Positions 47,228-59,645 of a stretch of DNA of 64,000 bases are shown here, piece after piece. The position numbers were made by a program, and so were the translations under genes. Positions within the stretch are counted from its first letter, which is position 1. Each line of letters begins with the position of its first letter. The notes under the pieces were generated by a model. It made no database searches. It had not been told where the DNA came from and was given only the letters and a program-made list of their open reading frames with translations. The stretch is from NCBI RefSeq assembly GCF_032118995.1, contig NC_092665.1, positions 2,888,001 to 2,952,000 of the forward strand, given 5' to 3'. The stretch is from Asterias amurensis (lineage: Eukaryota > Echinodermata > Asteroidea > Forcipulatida > Asteriidae).

Positions 47228-47805
47228 TTGGGGATGGCTTGGTACCGGTTTGCACCATTGTATAGAGGTCCTCGTCACCTGTTGTATAGTAGGCATTCTG
47301 TATTGATGCCTTAGGATTGGGGATGGGTGTTCATGTTTCTTTTTGTCGACATGGTTGTCGTATTGTTGTGGTCGTGTTCGTGTTGGATGTGTATTCGGGG
47401 ATGGGCCTACAGGAAAATGAAAGGTTGGGGGGGGGGGGGGCTGATGGGTACTGGTTTGTTGCTCCATTGAAAGGTCCTTATGCACCTGTTGTATATAGGC
47501 ATCTTGTAATGATGCCTAAGTGGGGATGTGTATATGATGCCCCTTTTTGGCGGCATGAATGTTGTATTGTTGTGAGCATGTTTTGGGGGTGTGTTCGGGG
47601 GATGGGCCTGCAGGAATATGAAAGGTTGGGGGGGCTGATGGGTACTGGTTTGTTGCTCCATTGAAAGGTCCTTATGCACCTGTTGTATACAGGCATCTTG
47701 TAATGATGCCTAAGGAGTGGGGATGTGTAGATGTTGCCCCTTTTTGGCGACATGCATGCTGTATTGTTGTGAGCATGTAGGATGTGTATTCGGGGATGAG
47801 CCTAT
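47228..47805 (+). repeat. ~200-bp tandem repeat, about three copies
   Basis: Units from ~47253, 47461 and 47654 share GGTCCTTATGCACCTGTTGT, GCATCTTGTAATGATGCC and ATTCGGGGATGGGCCT. They contain G runs of up to about 13. Confidence 0.8.
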
Positions 47806-47894
47806 GAAAGAAAATGAAATTGATTTTAAAGGGGGTCTTATTTCCGTGTTCGAGGTTGTTAATGGTTGTTTATTAACGCTTGTAGTGTAGAAAC

Positions 47895-48060
47895 TTCTGG
47901 GTCAAATTTGACCCGGATTCCATGTCCCATCCGGGAGGCCTTGATCCATTTCTGGGTCAGGCTGACCCGGAATCTGGTTAAAGAAGGGGTTTTAATTGGG
48001 ATTCTGCGTCAGTTTGACCCGTTTCTCTGTCACTTTGACACAGACTCCAGGTTTAATAAA
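47895..48060. repeat. GGGTCA-palindrome repeat with an ERE-like site
   Basis: GGGTCAAATTTGACCC at 47899-47914 and GGGTCAGGCTGACCC at 47954-47968; then TCAGTTTGACCC and CACTTTGACAC half-blocks. Confidence 0.65.
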
Positions 48061-48755
48061 CTCGGCCCGGCAGTGCATATAGTCCTACGGGACGCAGCAA
48101 CTGGGTCAACTGTGGCTAGAAAACTATATGTTAAACATCTTTTGGATGTTATCTTCAAAGATTTTTGTTACAATTTCTGTAAGCATTTTGTGATTGAGTA
48201 TGAACGCACGGATTTAATCGCGTTCAATTTCGAAACAATGTCGCAAGCTTATAGGTGAACCTCATTTGTACAAAACATTATAGTGCGTTAGCATTTTTAT
48301 TATTCACAGTTTGTCTTTCCTTAATCTACACAATGTACTTTCGCCCGTGACGAAATCGCTATAGGGACCTTTCCTGGGACCCACTAATTTGTCACACACT
48401 CGCAATAACGGATCTCAAAGGAATAGATTTGTCACAGGGGCCCGGTCGAAACTTCTTCTTGGCTTACACACCCCTAGATTTCCCTCCCGGTGTGGAGCCG
48501 TTATTCCTCCCCGCTTTAATTTGAAGCGACTCGGTGAAACGTGATCGGTGGGTGTCCCACGGAGACTTTTATCTCTCATTGTGATGGCAGCAAATAGAAT
48601 CAATTTGAATTTGAACCCACAGCCTCCGCACTGTTTAAAGGTGGGTTATTTACGGTCGGGACGAGTTTTCATAATGCATGGTCTGTAGAGGGCGCCGTTT
48701 TCGTGATCCTGCTGACAGTGAGAATTGCGACAACTAGCGATTAGAATCCATTTTG

Positions 48756-49215
48756 GTGCCATACTAGTCTGCCCATTATGTTGTGGTGCAAACGAGTGCC
48801 ATACTAGTCTGCCCACTGTGTTGTGGTGCAAACGGGTGCCATACTAGTCTGCCCATTATGTTGTGGTGCAAACGAGTGCCATACTAGTCTGCCCACTGTG
48901 TTGTGGTGCAAACGGGTGCCATACTAGTCTGCCCACTGTGTTGTGGTGCAAACGGGTGCCATACTAGTCTGCCAATTGGGTTGTGGTGCAAACGGGTGCC
49001 ATACTAGTCTGCCCATTGTGTTGTTGTGCAAACGGGTGCCATACTAGTCTGCCCATTGGGTTGTGGTGCAAGCGGGTGCCATACTAGTCTGCCCATTGGG
49101 TTGTGGTGCAAACGGGTGCCATACTAGTCTGCCCATTGGGTTGTGGTGCAAACGGGTGCCATACTAGTCTGCCCATTGGGTTGTGGTGCAAGCGGGTGCC
49201 ATACTAGTCTGCCCA
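48756..49215 (+). repeat. 40-bp minisatellite, 11 full units plus a partial
   Basis: Units start every 40 bp from 48756 to 49196. Each begins GTGCCATACTAGTCTGCC and contains GTTGTGGTGCAAACGG. Units differ by single substitutions only and there are no spacers. Every unit contains the palindrome ACTAGT. Confidence 0.95.
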
Positions 49216-49907
49216 TGGGCTGTGGTTGTGCTGCATTTTGACCAAAATGGCGTCCAGCAACCTGGGGTGCGTTTGTTGGCGGTTGTTACAAACAATTATT
49301 TCGGTTGAACTGGAAGTTGGTAAATCAGTGGCCAATGACCTAAACGGTTGTTGGTTACGACCGCCAAAACGGACCCAATGTGACTCACCGAAGTAAACTG
49401 GTCCCTCCGTGTCAACTCTCTCAGTCCCTATACCTGACTGCGTGGGTTTTCCCCTATAGGGGTTTTTCCCTCCCACGTCTAAAACTGAAATTTCTTCGTT
49501 GTCTTCTTTACTAAATTTACCGCAAACCTTACTAGATCCATTAGGATGCTTTGCCGACTACATAATTCAGATTAAATTATTGAGATTCGGAATCCAGACT
49601 CGTTTTCAGAGTGTTTGGCCTTGACAGTGACCGTAGGCGTGACAGTGACCGTAGGCGAAAGCGGGCACTTGCAAGTTTAGACAACGGCATAAATCCCGCC
49701 ATAGAGCCTATAGTTAGTTTTCCTGTTCGTAATCACTATGACGTAATTTGAGCCGGAAGTGCCTCACAAACGAAAAGCACAGACGCAGTTCTCAAGCACT
49801 AACGCTTCGCGCTCATCTTTAGACTGCAACCGGAAGTACGTCACTACTTACGCGCAGGACAGGAAGTGCCCATAAGTTTCGAAGCCTCTCAAGTTCTTTG
49901 TAGATTC

Positions 49908-50275
49908 TTAAAGGCACTGGACACTATTGGTAATTATTCAAATTAATTTTTAGCACAAGCGCTTACTTGGTATCAAGCAATGGGTAGCTGCTACTAGTAT
50001 AACACATTGTGAGAAACGGCTCCCTCTGGAGTAACGTAGTTTTTGAGAAAGAGGTAATTTCTAGCTCAAATAATAAAAAGACTTCATCTGAAGCCTTTTA
50101 TTAGACAGATGAAAACATACATTTGGGGAGCAAGTTTTTTTTTATTTTTCTTTATTCTTTCGCAAATTCGATGACCAATTGAGCCCATATTTCACAGGTT
50201 TGTTAGATGCATGTTTGGGATACACCAAGTGAGAATACTTTTCTCTGACATTTTACCAATAGTCCAGTGCCTTTG
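49908..50275 (+). mobile_element. TTAA-type MITE, copy 11
   Basis: Starts TTAAAGGCACTGGACACTAT and ends AATAGTCCAGTGCCTTTGA. A short minus-oriented end fragment of the same family (50301-50366, ending GCGTCCAGTGCCGTTAA) follows at once. Confidence 0.8.
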
Positions 50276-50599
50276 AGAGTAAGCTCTCTGATTCTGCGCT
50301 GGTTACCAAGTAAGTTTTTATGCTAATTTTCTTTGAGTACTCACCAATAGCGTCCAGTGCCGTTAAAGGTCAGTTTGCTCGCTCCATTACGATTGTGTAA
50401 CCTATCGCTCTGTCACAGTGTTAAGTAGATATTTGTCTGCAGGGTCAAATCAATCAGGCTTGGATCATGAACGTGCTAATACATTGAAGAGGGTATTGAC
50501 GGTGTTCAGTTACCATTTCAATTTGTGACACGACTATCTTAGGCATGGGAGCATTCTCGAAGATCTAGAACACTGTCTCATCTGCATTTGTAATTCCCT

Positions 50600-51020
50600 T
50601 TCTCACAATTGACTTTACACTACCTTTGTTCTTTACATTTACCAATACATCAGCCATAACTTTACACAAGACTTACGATAAACCGTTTACCTTAACGTTA
50701 ACTTGTGCATAAACGTTTACTTTTACGTCAGCCTTACCTTTGCATAAACATCTACATTCACGTTAACTAAACCTTTTGATTTACCTTTACTAGAACCTCC
50801 GCACTAACGTAAACTTTTATATAAACCTTTACGTTTACCTTTAACTTAAACCGTACCTTCAAATTAACCTTTACATGCCTTCGTAAACATTTACATAAAC
50901 CTTATCGTTTACCTTTACTATAACATTTTCTGTACATAAACCTAGTTATTTACCTTAACCAACCCTATAAATGTGTATAACCCTTACGTAAACCTTTGCA
51001 TAAACTTTAAATTTAACCTT
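50600..51020 (+). repeat. Degenerate TTTACCTTTA / CATAAACCTTTAC repeat
   Basis: About 400 bp composed almost wholly of variants of CATAAACCTTTACGTTTACC and TTTACCTTTA with irregular 12-24 bp spacing. Very poor in G on the plus strand. Confidence 0.7.
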
Positions 51021-51059
51021 GCTACAAAAGAAAGGCGATTTCATAAAATGGGACTTCAT

Positions 51060-51190
51060 TTTAGATTCTGCGTCAGTTTGACCCATTTCTGGATCATTTT
51101 AACACAGATCACTCCGATCACACTGACCTGAAATGGATCAGTCCTCTGAGACCCCGGGTAAATTTTGAATCGGACAGTTTCAGAGTAATG
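51060..51190. repeat. GGGTCA-type repeat, diverged copy
   Basis: TTCTGCGTCAGTTTGACCC as at 48008, followed by TTAACACAGA and CACTGACCTGAAATGG. Confidence 0.5.
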
Positions 51191-52089
51191 AGCATTTTTC
51201 ATAGTGATCAATTGGTTTTTACGCCATATAAGATATGTATTTATTGACCAAACCAACAGCGGACGAGCCGCCAATTACAGGAAAGGATAATACACAATTA
51301 AAAATATTCATATAGCCTATATAAAAACAACACGTACATGTACAAAGTTAACAATTAAAATAGAATCATTAGAAAATAAAATTAAAGCATACATTGAAGA
51401 TTAAATAAAATACAATTTGTAACAGAAACAAATCAGCATGAACGACTGAGAAAAATATTACAAATATATTTTAAAAGCAAATGCTTACATTAAATTATAA
51501 AATAGAATGAACAATAAAAGACAAGGGAATTTTTGTTAAAGAGTGCCCCATTAAAACATTTCTCTGATCCCTGTGTGCCGGAGTAGACACAGCCGAATAC
51601 ACACCCAGAGTGCTCCTTTAAAATAAGTGCCTCTCTCATGTTGTCTTTACACGTAGCATTCACTATCGATTTGTTCAGGTCGTTTCCTAACCTACATATC
51701 CAACCGTGTTTCTGTCAATTTTCATTACAAATTTGTTTCAATAATGCTTGTTTTTGTCCTGAGGCCGCACTGTGCACTTCCAATTGTCAGTGACAGAAAC
51801 GGGTTATATTGATCCTCATTTTAAATAATTCCCTTTAATGAACCTTGTTAGTCGTCCTGAATCAACTCTCTTCGCTTATTGTATTCAAATTGAGGCTGGC
51901 ATACAAAAAATAGTCAGGCCCCTTTGTATGAAATGATCATACAAACTTGTGTTTGTATTGTGTATACAGGAAACCTGACGAAGATGACATAAACTGTGAT
52001 CAGCTTATAAAAAGTTCCCAATATAGACCTCTTCTATTGCAAGCCACAGCCCGAGATTTTGACAACCAAGGTTGAAAAACCATGGATAG

Positions 52090-52232
52090 AGATGCAAAGG
52101 AAACACACTTGTTTTATAAGATTGTGTGCTTTTAGATGCGTAAGAAAGGCTTCATGTCTGAAATGTTTCCAAGCTTTAATCTTTCGGGTGAAAAATACCT
52201 CTTTCTCTAAAATTACTTCATAGTAGGTTCAT
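52090..52232 (-). mobile_element. Fragment of a TTAA-type MITE
   Basis: Interior family blocks only (CACTTGTTTTATAAGATTGTGTGC...CTCTTTCTCTAAAATTACTTCA). Both termini are lost. Confidence 0.5.
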
Positions 52233-54170
52233 GGCCTTTAACTTGTGAAGCATACAAAAATACACCATGCCTTGCTAAACTGACAAAGAGTATATACTAT
52301 TATCACAGAGCAATGTTTAAATCTACAAGTTTCCCCATTCACTGGAACATCTTTGATAAGTTTGGTACATTATGCACACAGCCACTTTTGGATTGTTAAC
52401 ATATTCTAAGTGAAGCCCTGCTTCATGCTCATCACACCATCCCCTGGTCACACGTGTCTGCACATCAAACTCGAGCGGAATGCCAGAGTTATTAGGCAAC
52501 ACTTCCCAATGCATTCAAAGATGTTTTCCCCTTGGAGTAGCGAGCTGTCTTCCGTTAGGGCTTTAGCCTTAAATAACAAAAAGTAGCCAGTGGGATGGTT
52601 GGTTTAAAGATGTTTTACAAATGGCAAAACCATGAGGCGAATGGAACTCGAGTTTAACGCAAAGGAAATGCAGAAGAGGGTACCCCTTCACCAAAAAATA
52701 CATTGTTAACATTCGTCGATTAAAATGTAATTCGCATTTGACAATGAAAAAGGGAAACAGGGGAGAAGCATTGTAAATATATCTCATCTTGATTCAAATA
52801 TAGTGAGCATATAAGTGCTATAATAATATTTGTATTCATACAGATACAGCCACCTATTCATATTGATTCAAAGATATTGCTTTCACTTTCACTCAGCTTC
52901 ATGCAAAACTTTACTTTTATTCGAAGAGAGTCATCGGAACATTCATACACGGATTCGATTTCACACAGCACTCAGATTTTAAGATGATTTGTCAGTAATG
53001 CAATAGTGATTTTTATTGTAGCATCACTTTGCTTATAGCAAAGTCAGCTAAATTAATCTTGTAAAGACGCACCCAAAATTGCTTCAAAAAGAGAGTCGAT
53101 GTAATGCAAAGAAGACACCGGTTACCGGTCCAAAGGGTATTTCATTCACATTGTTCTGCCTGGTGCCCGGTAGAAGTTATTCTGCTTAGTAAAGAGTAAC
53201 AGCTTGATATGAACATTGTGCCCAGCTCAGCCACCATAGCGATGTGTGCCTTATCTTGATTCAAGAGAGTAATAGTATCGAAGTCTAATATAGCGCACGT
53301 ATCTACCAAACAAGGTACTCGAGGCGCTGAGGATTATACAAACTTTCAGAACGATATGTTTTATTGCAGTGATGAATTCTGAGACCCAATTATTTAGCAC
53401 ATTCTGAGGGTTTACAAGTGCTACGGCGCATACAGCAGCCACAGCCAGGAACACCGGGGCGAACCCCTTCTCTTTTCGATAAGTGCACTGGGTTCTGTTA
53501 CATGCGTTACAACACAACACATGGGACCAACGGCTTTACGTCACATCCGAAGAGTACAGCACCATCGTCCTTGGGGTGATTTGTGTGCAAATAGAGTTAG
53601 CAGACATCTTTAAAGAAAGAACAGTGTATGACCGTCTCCCGTGGGTCCTCGCCCCTCCTTCACGGACATTGCAACCGACCTTTATATGCAGACACTGGTA
53701 ATCCGAAGCTTACCAAAACACCAGCCAACATTCATGACTAGAATCTAAATGGCGATGCGATCCGAAGAGTTCTTTAATTCTCTCTTTTTTCCCAATCTGG
53801 GGTACGTGAATGCTGGTGCATTTTAATGAAGTTGTTACTCCCTACCGTATTCCGTGCTGACCTGTTTTTCCCCGCAAGTTGGCTTACGATGTATAATAGA
53901 TAAAATGGAGATATCAGCTATCCACTTTCGCCATGATATCTTGCGTTGGGTTTTACTTACTGACTGCCCGTTGATGTAAACCCGTATTGTAATGTAATCC
54001 CACCCGTGGTCGGTTTCATTTGTGTACACGTGTGGCTTACGTTGGTTTACATGGCAAAGTACTTGCAAATTGCATTCTGTAGAGGTAACGTACACAAAAC
54101 AATCGCATTATACAAAATTCAACTGTTGTTGGACGTACGTACTGTCAACGTATACTCTATAACAAATATC
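52233..54170. other. Non-coding, no gene recognised
   Basis: Holds a patch of the degenerate ~50-bp satellite at 52790-53280. Open frames at 52323-52514 and 53251-53520 (minus) have no recognised domain. Confidence 0.4.
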
Positions 54171-54330
54171 CGGGTGGAATTCACCCGGACCCATGTCTCG
54201 TGTTCTGTATGGTCCGGAGTCTGTGTCAAAATGACACAGCAATGTTAATGCGATTAATCCGAGTAAAAGTCCGGTTTTTAAAACCATTTGCCGGGTCAGC
54301 CTGACCTAGAATCAGGTCAGGAACCCTGGT
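54170..54330. repeat. GGGTCA-palindrome repeat with an ERE-like site
   Basis: GGGTCAGCCTGACCT at 54293-54307, GTCAAAATGACAC at ~54224 and GGGTGGAATTCACCC at ~54173. Confidence 0.65.
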
Positions 54331-54337
54331 ATCTGGA

Positions 54338-54500
54338 ACCGATGGCCCTTTTCGAAACCACGGCTTTGGATTCGGCTTCAGGCTCCGTTCTCTCGTCCGA
54401 AGCCGTGTGCAGTGTGCACGTACGCAAAGCAAAACAACCGCAGGGCCAAGCTAGCCTGAGCTGAATCTGGAACCGAAGCCGTTATTTCAAAAAGGGCCAA
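54338..54500. mobile_element. Palindromic MITE beginning TGGCCCTTTT
   Basis: Left end TGGCCCTTTTCGAAACCACGG, right end CCGTTATTTCAAAAAGGGCCA; the next ~20 bp (GGATTCGGCTTCAG / CTGAATCTGGAACC) are also mirrored. Confidence 0.7.
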
Positions 54501-55187
54501 AGTCAATTCTGACCCGAGGTTTACGGCTATTCGCTCTCGTCAGTATATAATGAGCGAAACGTAAATTTGGTAAACACTGGTTCTCTTAATTAGAGAACCA
54601 CCACAACTCACAAGAAACTAATGTTTTATTTTGAGGTAAAATATGTTTTAGGCGGTATTATGTCGGGTAACTGCGTAGGTAACTGAACAAAATTTGTGTC
54701 AAATCTTGAGCAAAAAATGTGACAACTGTGCGAGTTCAGTGATAAGGAGCCTCCACTGTACAAATTGGACTCCTCGCTCCTCATAAAATCACTCCTAAAT
54801 ATAAAACCCACCAGCGGCAAAGTAAATATTTGAATAGTCCGATGGGACAGCTCTCCCACTCAAAATGTCGTTCAGGCAAGTCACTTGAAATACAGAATAT
54901 TTCACCCACTCTTCAAAGGAGAAGTATTGATGACCTTTTCATCACCAAACTGGTAAAACCGGTTGTTTGTTGTCCGCCAAACAATCCGGGCTTTAGATTT
55001 CCCTCGTGCCCCTCTCTCTGCCCGGTGATTATGTGCATATCCTCCCGGCAACCCTGGCACGATGGAGGGTCTCCATCGGGAGTCCAGGCAGGATCGGGAT
55101 CGATGGCGTGATCACCCTAGGGATCGACTCATCCGGTATTATGTGCGGAGTTTTCTCAGCGTAGTTTTTTTCTTCTTCTCCATCTTT

Positions 55188-55590
55188 GGCAGTCTCACCA
55201 TGCGCTTCCTGTCTTCCCCCAAACTCTGTTGTTTTTTCCCCCTCTTTTTTGAAGGGACAAGACTTGACCAAGTCGCTCTCTAGACCTGCGATACATTTTC
55301 TCTGCATCTTCTACATTTGTCAGTCTCACCATGCGCTTCCTGTCTCTTTTTCCTCCTACTTTTGTGAGGGGAAAAGACTTCACCAAGTCGCTTCCTACTA
55401 CACTTACGTATACGTTATTTAAGATATGGGAATTAGAACCACTGAGTTTCTCAATCTTCGTCTTTTGGCAGTCTCACCATGCAGCGTTCTTACTTCCTGT
55501 CTCCCCAAACTCTGGTGTTTTTTCTCCTACATTTTTGGAAGGGAAAATACTTGACCAAGTCGCTCTCTACACCTACGATACGTTGACCAA
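55188..55590 (+). repeat. Three-copy ~130-150 bp tandem repeat
   Basis: Copies start at ~55190, 55321 and 55469 with CAGTCTCACCATGC. Each ends with GACTTGACCAAGTCGC-type sequence followed by ACCTACGATAC in two of the three. Confidence 0.75.
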
Positions 55591-56814
55591 GTGATTAGAT
55601 TTTAAACCAGTCACAGCCTGCCGGCAGGTTGAAACTCAAGCATCCACAATTGCGATCTCGACTTGACGTAGTTGCTTTTTGTTTTGACTTTGTTACTTTT
55701 CGCAACTTGAACAGTTTATTTGGTGTTAGAGCTCAAACTGTCCAATTTTTGTTTTGCTGCGAGTTCAACTGTCTTTAAATGGCTATACGGCTCATACTCT
55801 CACGACTGAATTTTTTAAATAATTGCGGTAGTTGAACAGGCTGATATGCTATTAAAGGCAGTCAGAGCTTGATGGCGAGTCTAGGTTGAATATCCACACA
55901 GCCACCCTTAAGCTTTCCGCTATAGCGCAGATCCACTCCAGCGCATGATCACCAAAACGGTACCCCACAAGCACCGCAGATTGCCCCTTAAACAACACAA
56001 TATGAGCACAAAGAATACGATCTAAAGTCTCAAAAGGGTTATTCAGCTGCCGGTATGAGCAAACGACTTAATACAAGTCTACCCCTGGGGATTTTTGATA
56101 TGGAAACAGTTTGTGTGACCGTCTTAGCCCATGGTTAGGATAAACATGTCTTGTTTGGAATTGCTTTGAAGCATAATAAAGCCACCTCCTTCGGCATGTT
56201 ATGTTTGGTGGGACATCACCGCTTCTTCCGATAAAAATGTCATGGAATCGCCTGGTTGAACTCATTTTCTAGAATATAATTTGACGGTGCATGCCTTCAT
56301 CTCTTCTTAAAGACGACGCAGCACAAAGGGGTTTCCTTACTAACAGTATATACAGCCGTTTTTAGGAGATGTTGTCTAAAACCAGTGGTGCTTTTGAGAG
56401 CTTCAGATTCGAACACCTGTTATGAAAATTACAACTTCTTTTCGAAACAAACCTTATGAAATATGGGTAAATGGAATTGTTAAAACTAACCCATTTCAAA
56501 CCAGAAAATGATACATATTTTACTTGGGCTTGTATACTTACTGTGGATAAAAAGTAATTAAAGATGACACTTTGATGCAATATTTCTTTATAGAAATACA
56601 ACATTGGGCATAAACAACTTCCGGTGTATTTTGCGGAGCTGCAATTGGAGTTTGTTCTTCTTATATATGCATAACGGTGCTGGAACGTCGCACAAGTCAC
56701 CATCTTTGTAATATATTAGACAGCCACTGAGGTCAAAGTTTAAGAGTTGGGGCAGTCGCGTCCGGACCCCCAACGTGGATTCGTTTTTTGTTAAACAGAT
56801 CAGGCAGACAAATT

Positions 56815-57300
56815 GCAGATCAGGATCGAGATTTCTGATCCGGGTCCCGTGACCGCACAGCTTGTTACATGTGCAGCTAGGCTAGAGGTTGTTGCAATGT
56901 AATGGAAGAGCTACCTGGTACACAAACAATACCTTTAAAATGGCGTCCGTGTCACAGACTACCATGCAATTGCTGATCGGGGTCGAGATTTTTTATCCGA
57001 GTCAATTCTTAACAGCAGAGCCCATTTCTTGTAGCAGCTGATGTGGGATATAGGCAAGAGGTTGTTGCACCGTATTGGAAGAGCTACCTGGTACCCAACG
57101 ACACCTTTAAAATGGCGTCCGTGTCAAAGACTACCGTGCAATTGCAGATATGGGTCGAGATTTTTGATCCGGGTCACTTCTCAACAGCAGAGCTTGTGCA
57201 GCTACTTGCTGTAGACTAGGTCAGAGGCTCTTGCAGCGTGTTGAAAGAGCTAACCTTGTACACCTTTAAAATGGCGTCCGTGTCCCTACCATGCAATTAA
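56815..57300 (+). repeat. Three-copy ~160-bp tandem repeat with a conserved AAAATGGCGTCC core
   Basis: Copies at ~56815-56973, 56974-57137 and 57138-57300 share GGTCGAGATTTTTGATCCG, GAGCTACCTGGTAC, CTTTAAAATGGCGTCCGTGT and ACTACCATGCAATTGC. Confidence 0.75.
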
Positions 57301-58353
57301 CGGTGTACAATACGCTCTCGAAGCTGTGCCAGCGGCCTCTGTTAGTGTTTGTTCCAACGTTGCTGACTCTAAATATTGATAACCCGCCGTCCACGATTTC
57401 ATTTGTCATTTGTACTTCTGTACTTGGATGTCAGTCTTCTATCACACACTTAAACTCTTCCCTCATGCCTTCCCTTTCATGACTTGTAAAGAATATACCA
57501 AGTCGGACACCCCGACCTTTTCTTTATTTATGTGAGCGTCGCTGAAGTACCCTCCCATAGCAAATCTGACGTTTTTATTGGATTTTTCAGTTTCGGCACC
57601 AGGCCCTTCAGACTATTTTCGCTGTCAGAAACGGCATTTCGGGTGAAACAAGAGAATGACAAAGGAGTTTAGTTTAAGAAGGAGTGGGAACCTCGCGGGA
57701 ATTAAGATGAATTCTCGAGTAGTCAGTAGAGATTTTGGTTGGGGATGATTTTTTTTGTGAGCCATCATTCTTAATGCTTCGGATCACGGCATAATGGAAG
57801 TTAATTATGGCGCGATTAGAGCGTTCATTTGTAATATCAATCAAAATGATGACTGGAAGAGATGTGACGTGGTATGTGATTTGTAGGGAAATAAATGTGC
57901 ATAACTTTAAAGGGGAGGTATGGTCTTGGTTTATGAAAAGGAATTAAGCGAACTGTTTGTGTATAGTTTTTGGAAAAGCTTGCTTTAAAGCGAAATAACA
58001 CGTGTGCGTGTGCTTTTTTAAATTGTGTTATTGGCGGTGGAAAGGGACGCAATCAACTATGACTAGTCTTCAAATTGTATAGTATTGAAATTGGCAATAA
58101 TGTGTTGTTCTGAGGGGATTGTTTTAAAATCATTATTGTTACTAATAATTTGTTTGTCTGTTGTTTTTTTCTCGGAAAGTAAAAATCATTGTCATTAAAA
58201 TGCGTTGCTAGTTTCGATTATCATCACACACATTCCAGTGTATGCACAGGGCTTTCTACATCTTACAAAAACTTATGATCTCGGATTCTTGGCAGTAAAT
58301 GCATGAAATGTACCCTTTATTGAATCCAAACTTAACCTAAATTTAGACCTACA
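57301..58353. other. Non-coding, no gene seen
   Basis: AT-rich sequence without a recognised repeat. Confidence 0.4.
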
Positions 58354-58739
58354 TTAAAGGCAGATGAACACTTTGTAATTACTAAAAAATAATCATTAGC
58401 ATGAAACCCTTACCTGGTAACGAGTAAGGGGGAGAGGTTGATAGTATAAAACATTGTGAGAAACGGCTCCCTCTGAAGTAACGTAGTTTTCGAGAAGAAA
58501 GTAATTTTCCACAATTTGATTTCGATACATCAGAATTAGATTTTAGGTCTCGAAATCAAGCATCTGAAAGCATACAACTTCGTGTGATAACGGTGTTTTT
58601 CTTTCATAGTTATATCTCGCAACTTCGACGACCAATTGAGCTTAAATTTTCAAAGGTTTGTTACTTAATGCATATGTTGAGACACACCAAGTGAGAAGAC
58701 TGGTCTTTGACAATTACCACTTTTGTCCAGTGTCTTTAA
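58354..58739 (+). mobile_element. TTAA-type MITE, copy 12
   Basis: Starts TTAAAGGCAGATGAACAC and ends TTGTCCAGTGTCTTTAA. Interior blocks are complete. Confidence 0.85.
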
Positions 58740-59385
58740 GCTGATCCACAATCCTTGACTACCTCTTCACTGTTTCCTCGAAATGACGACTACAAAGAAA
58801 TCATAAATTTGTGTCAACCGGTTTCTGACCTTCTAACATACTTAATACTGTTATCATTTTCAGTGCTATTATGAGAGCTGAGAAGATTTCATGGTAAAAA
58901 TTGCTGTCTGGTGTTTAGACACATTACAACATTCCATTTAAAGTGGGTCCATTTTGTATTTTAATTCGGTCTGCATAATGTGTTTAGCCGGTGGTGTAAA
59001 TGCATCTCGTGTTTTCGAAACACAGACTACAGTTCCGAATCAGGCTTATGTTCTTCGGCCATTTTCAATCGATGAACACCTATACGGGCCCGTTGCTAAA
59101 GAACTGATTGTACTTGGTTTCGCAAACGCTTTTTCAAAGCTTTGCCTTTTGTGCTGTGTTTTTAAAGTTACCTATCCCAGAAATTAATTTCATGTTTAAG
59201 AAATTCATTCCAAAGTACAAAATTATGGTAGGATCAGAACCCAAGGGGGACTTCAGGACGCTTGGCGGCAGCAAACATACCACGTGATTTCCCATTCATT
59301 TACGTCACTTTCTTAAGAAAACAATCTAATTATTTGGTAAGCAAGCGTCATTGAGACAGTGGTTAAGCACAATAATGTTTGCAAT

Positions 59386-59645
59386 AGCGCAGAAAATCTT
59401 TTCCGTGATCCTTTTAACAAGAGGTAACTTTATTTTCGACTGTTATAAAGTCTATTATATAGCTGATGCTCCTTACAATGTAGACCGTGACGTCACCGAG
59501 TTACGGCTCGTAGCGCCAATCAGAAAATCTTTTCTGTAAACCTTTTAACAAGAAGAACTTTATTTGCGACTGTTATATAGCGTTGGTGCCCATTACAACG
59601 TAGACCGTGACGTCACTTAGTAACGGCTCGTATAGCGCCAATCAC
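59386..59645 (+). repeat. Two-copy ~120-135 bp tandem duplication, each with a TGACGTCA site
   Basis: Both copies contain CAGAAAATCTTTTC, CCTTTTAACAAGA, CGACTGTTATA, TAGACCGTGACGTCAC and GTTACGGCTCGTA-type sequence. CRE consensus TGACGTCA lies at 59488-59495 and 59608-59615. Confidence 0.75.

Noticed and set aside
47162-47753. Proline-rich minus-strand frames
   Set aside because: They are translations of the ~200-bp tandem repeat and its G runs.
48756-49215. Regular 40-bp repeats resembling a CRISPR array
   Set aside because: The units abut with no variable spacers and the genome is clearly eukaryotic; it is a minisatellite.
55029-55130. Collagen-like reading (Gly-Pro-rich, PGLP/GSPG) on both strands
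   Set aside because: Too short, not a sustained Gly-X-Y run and without splice support.
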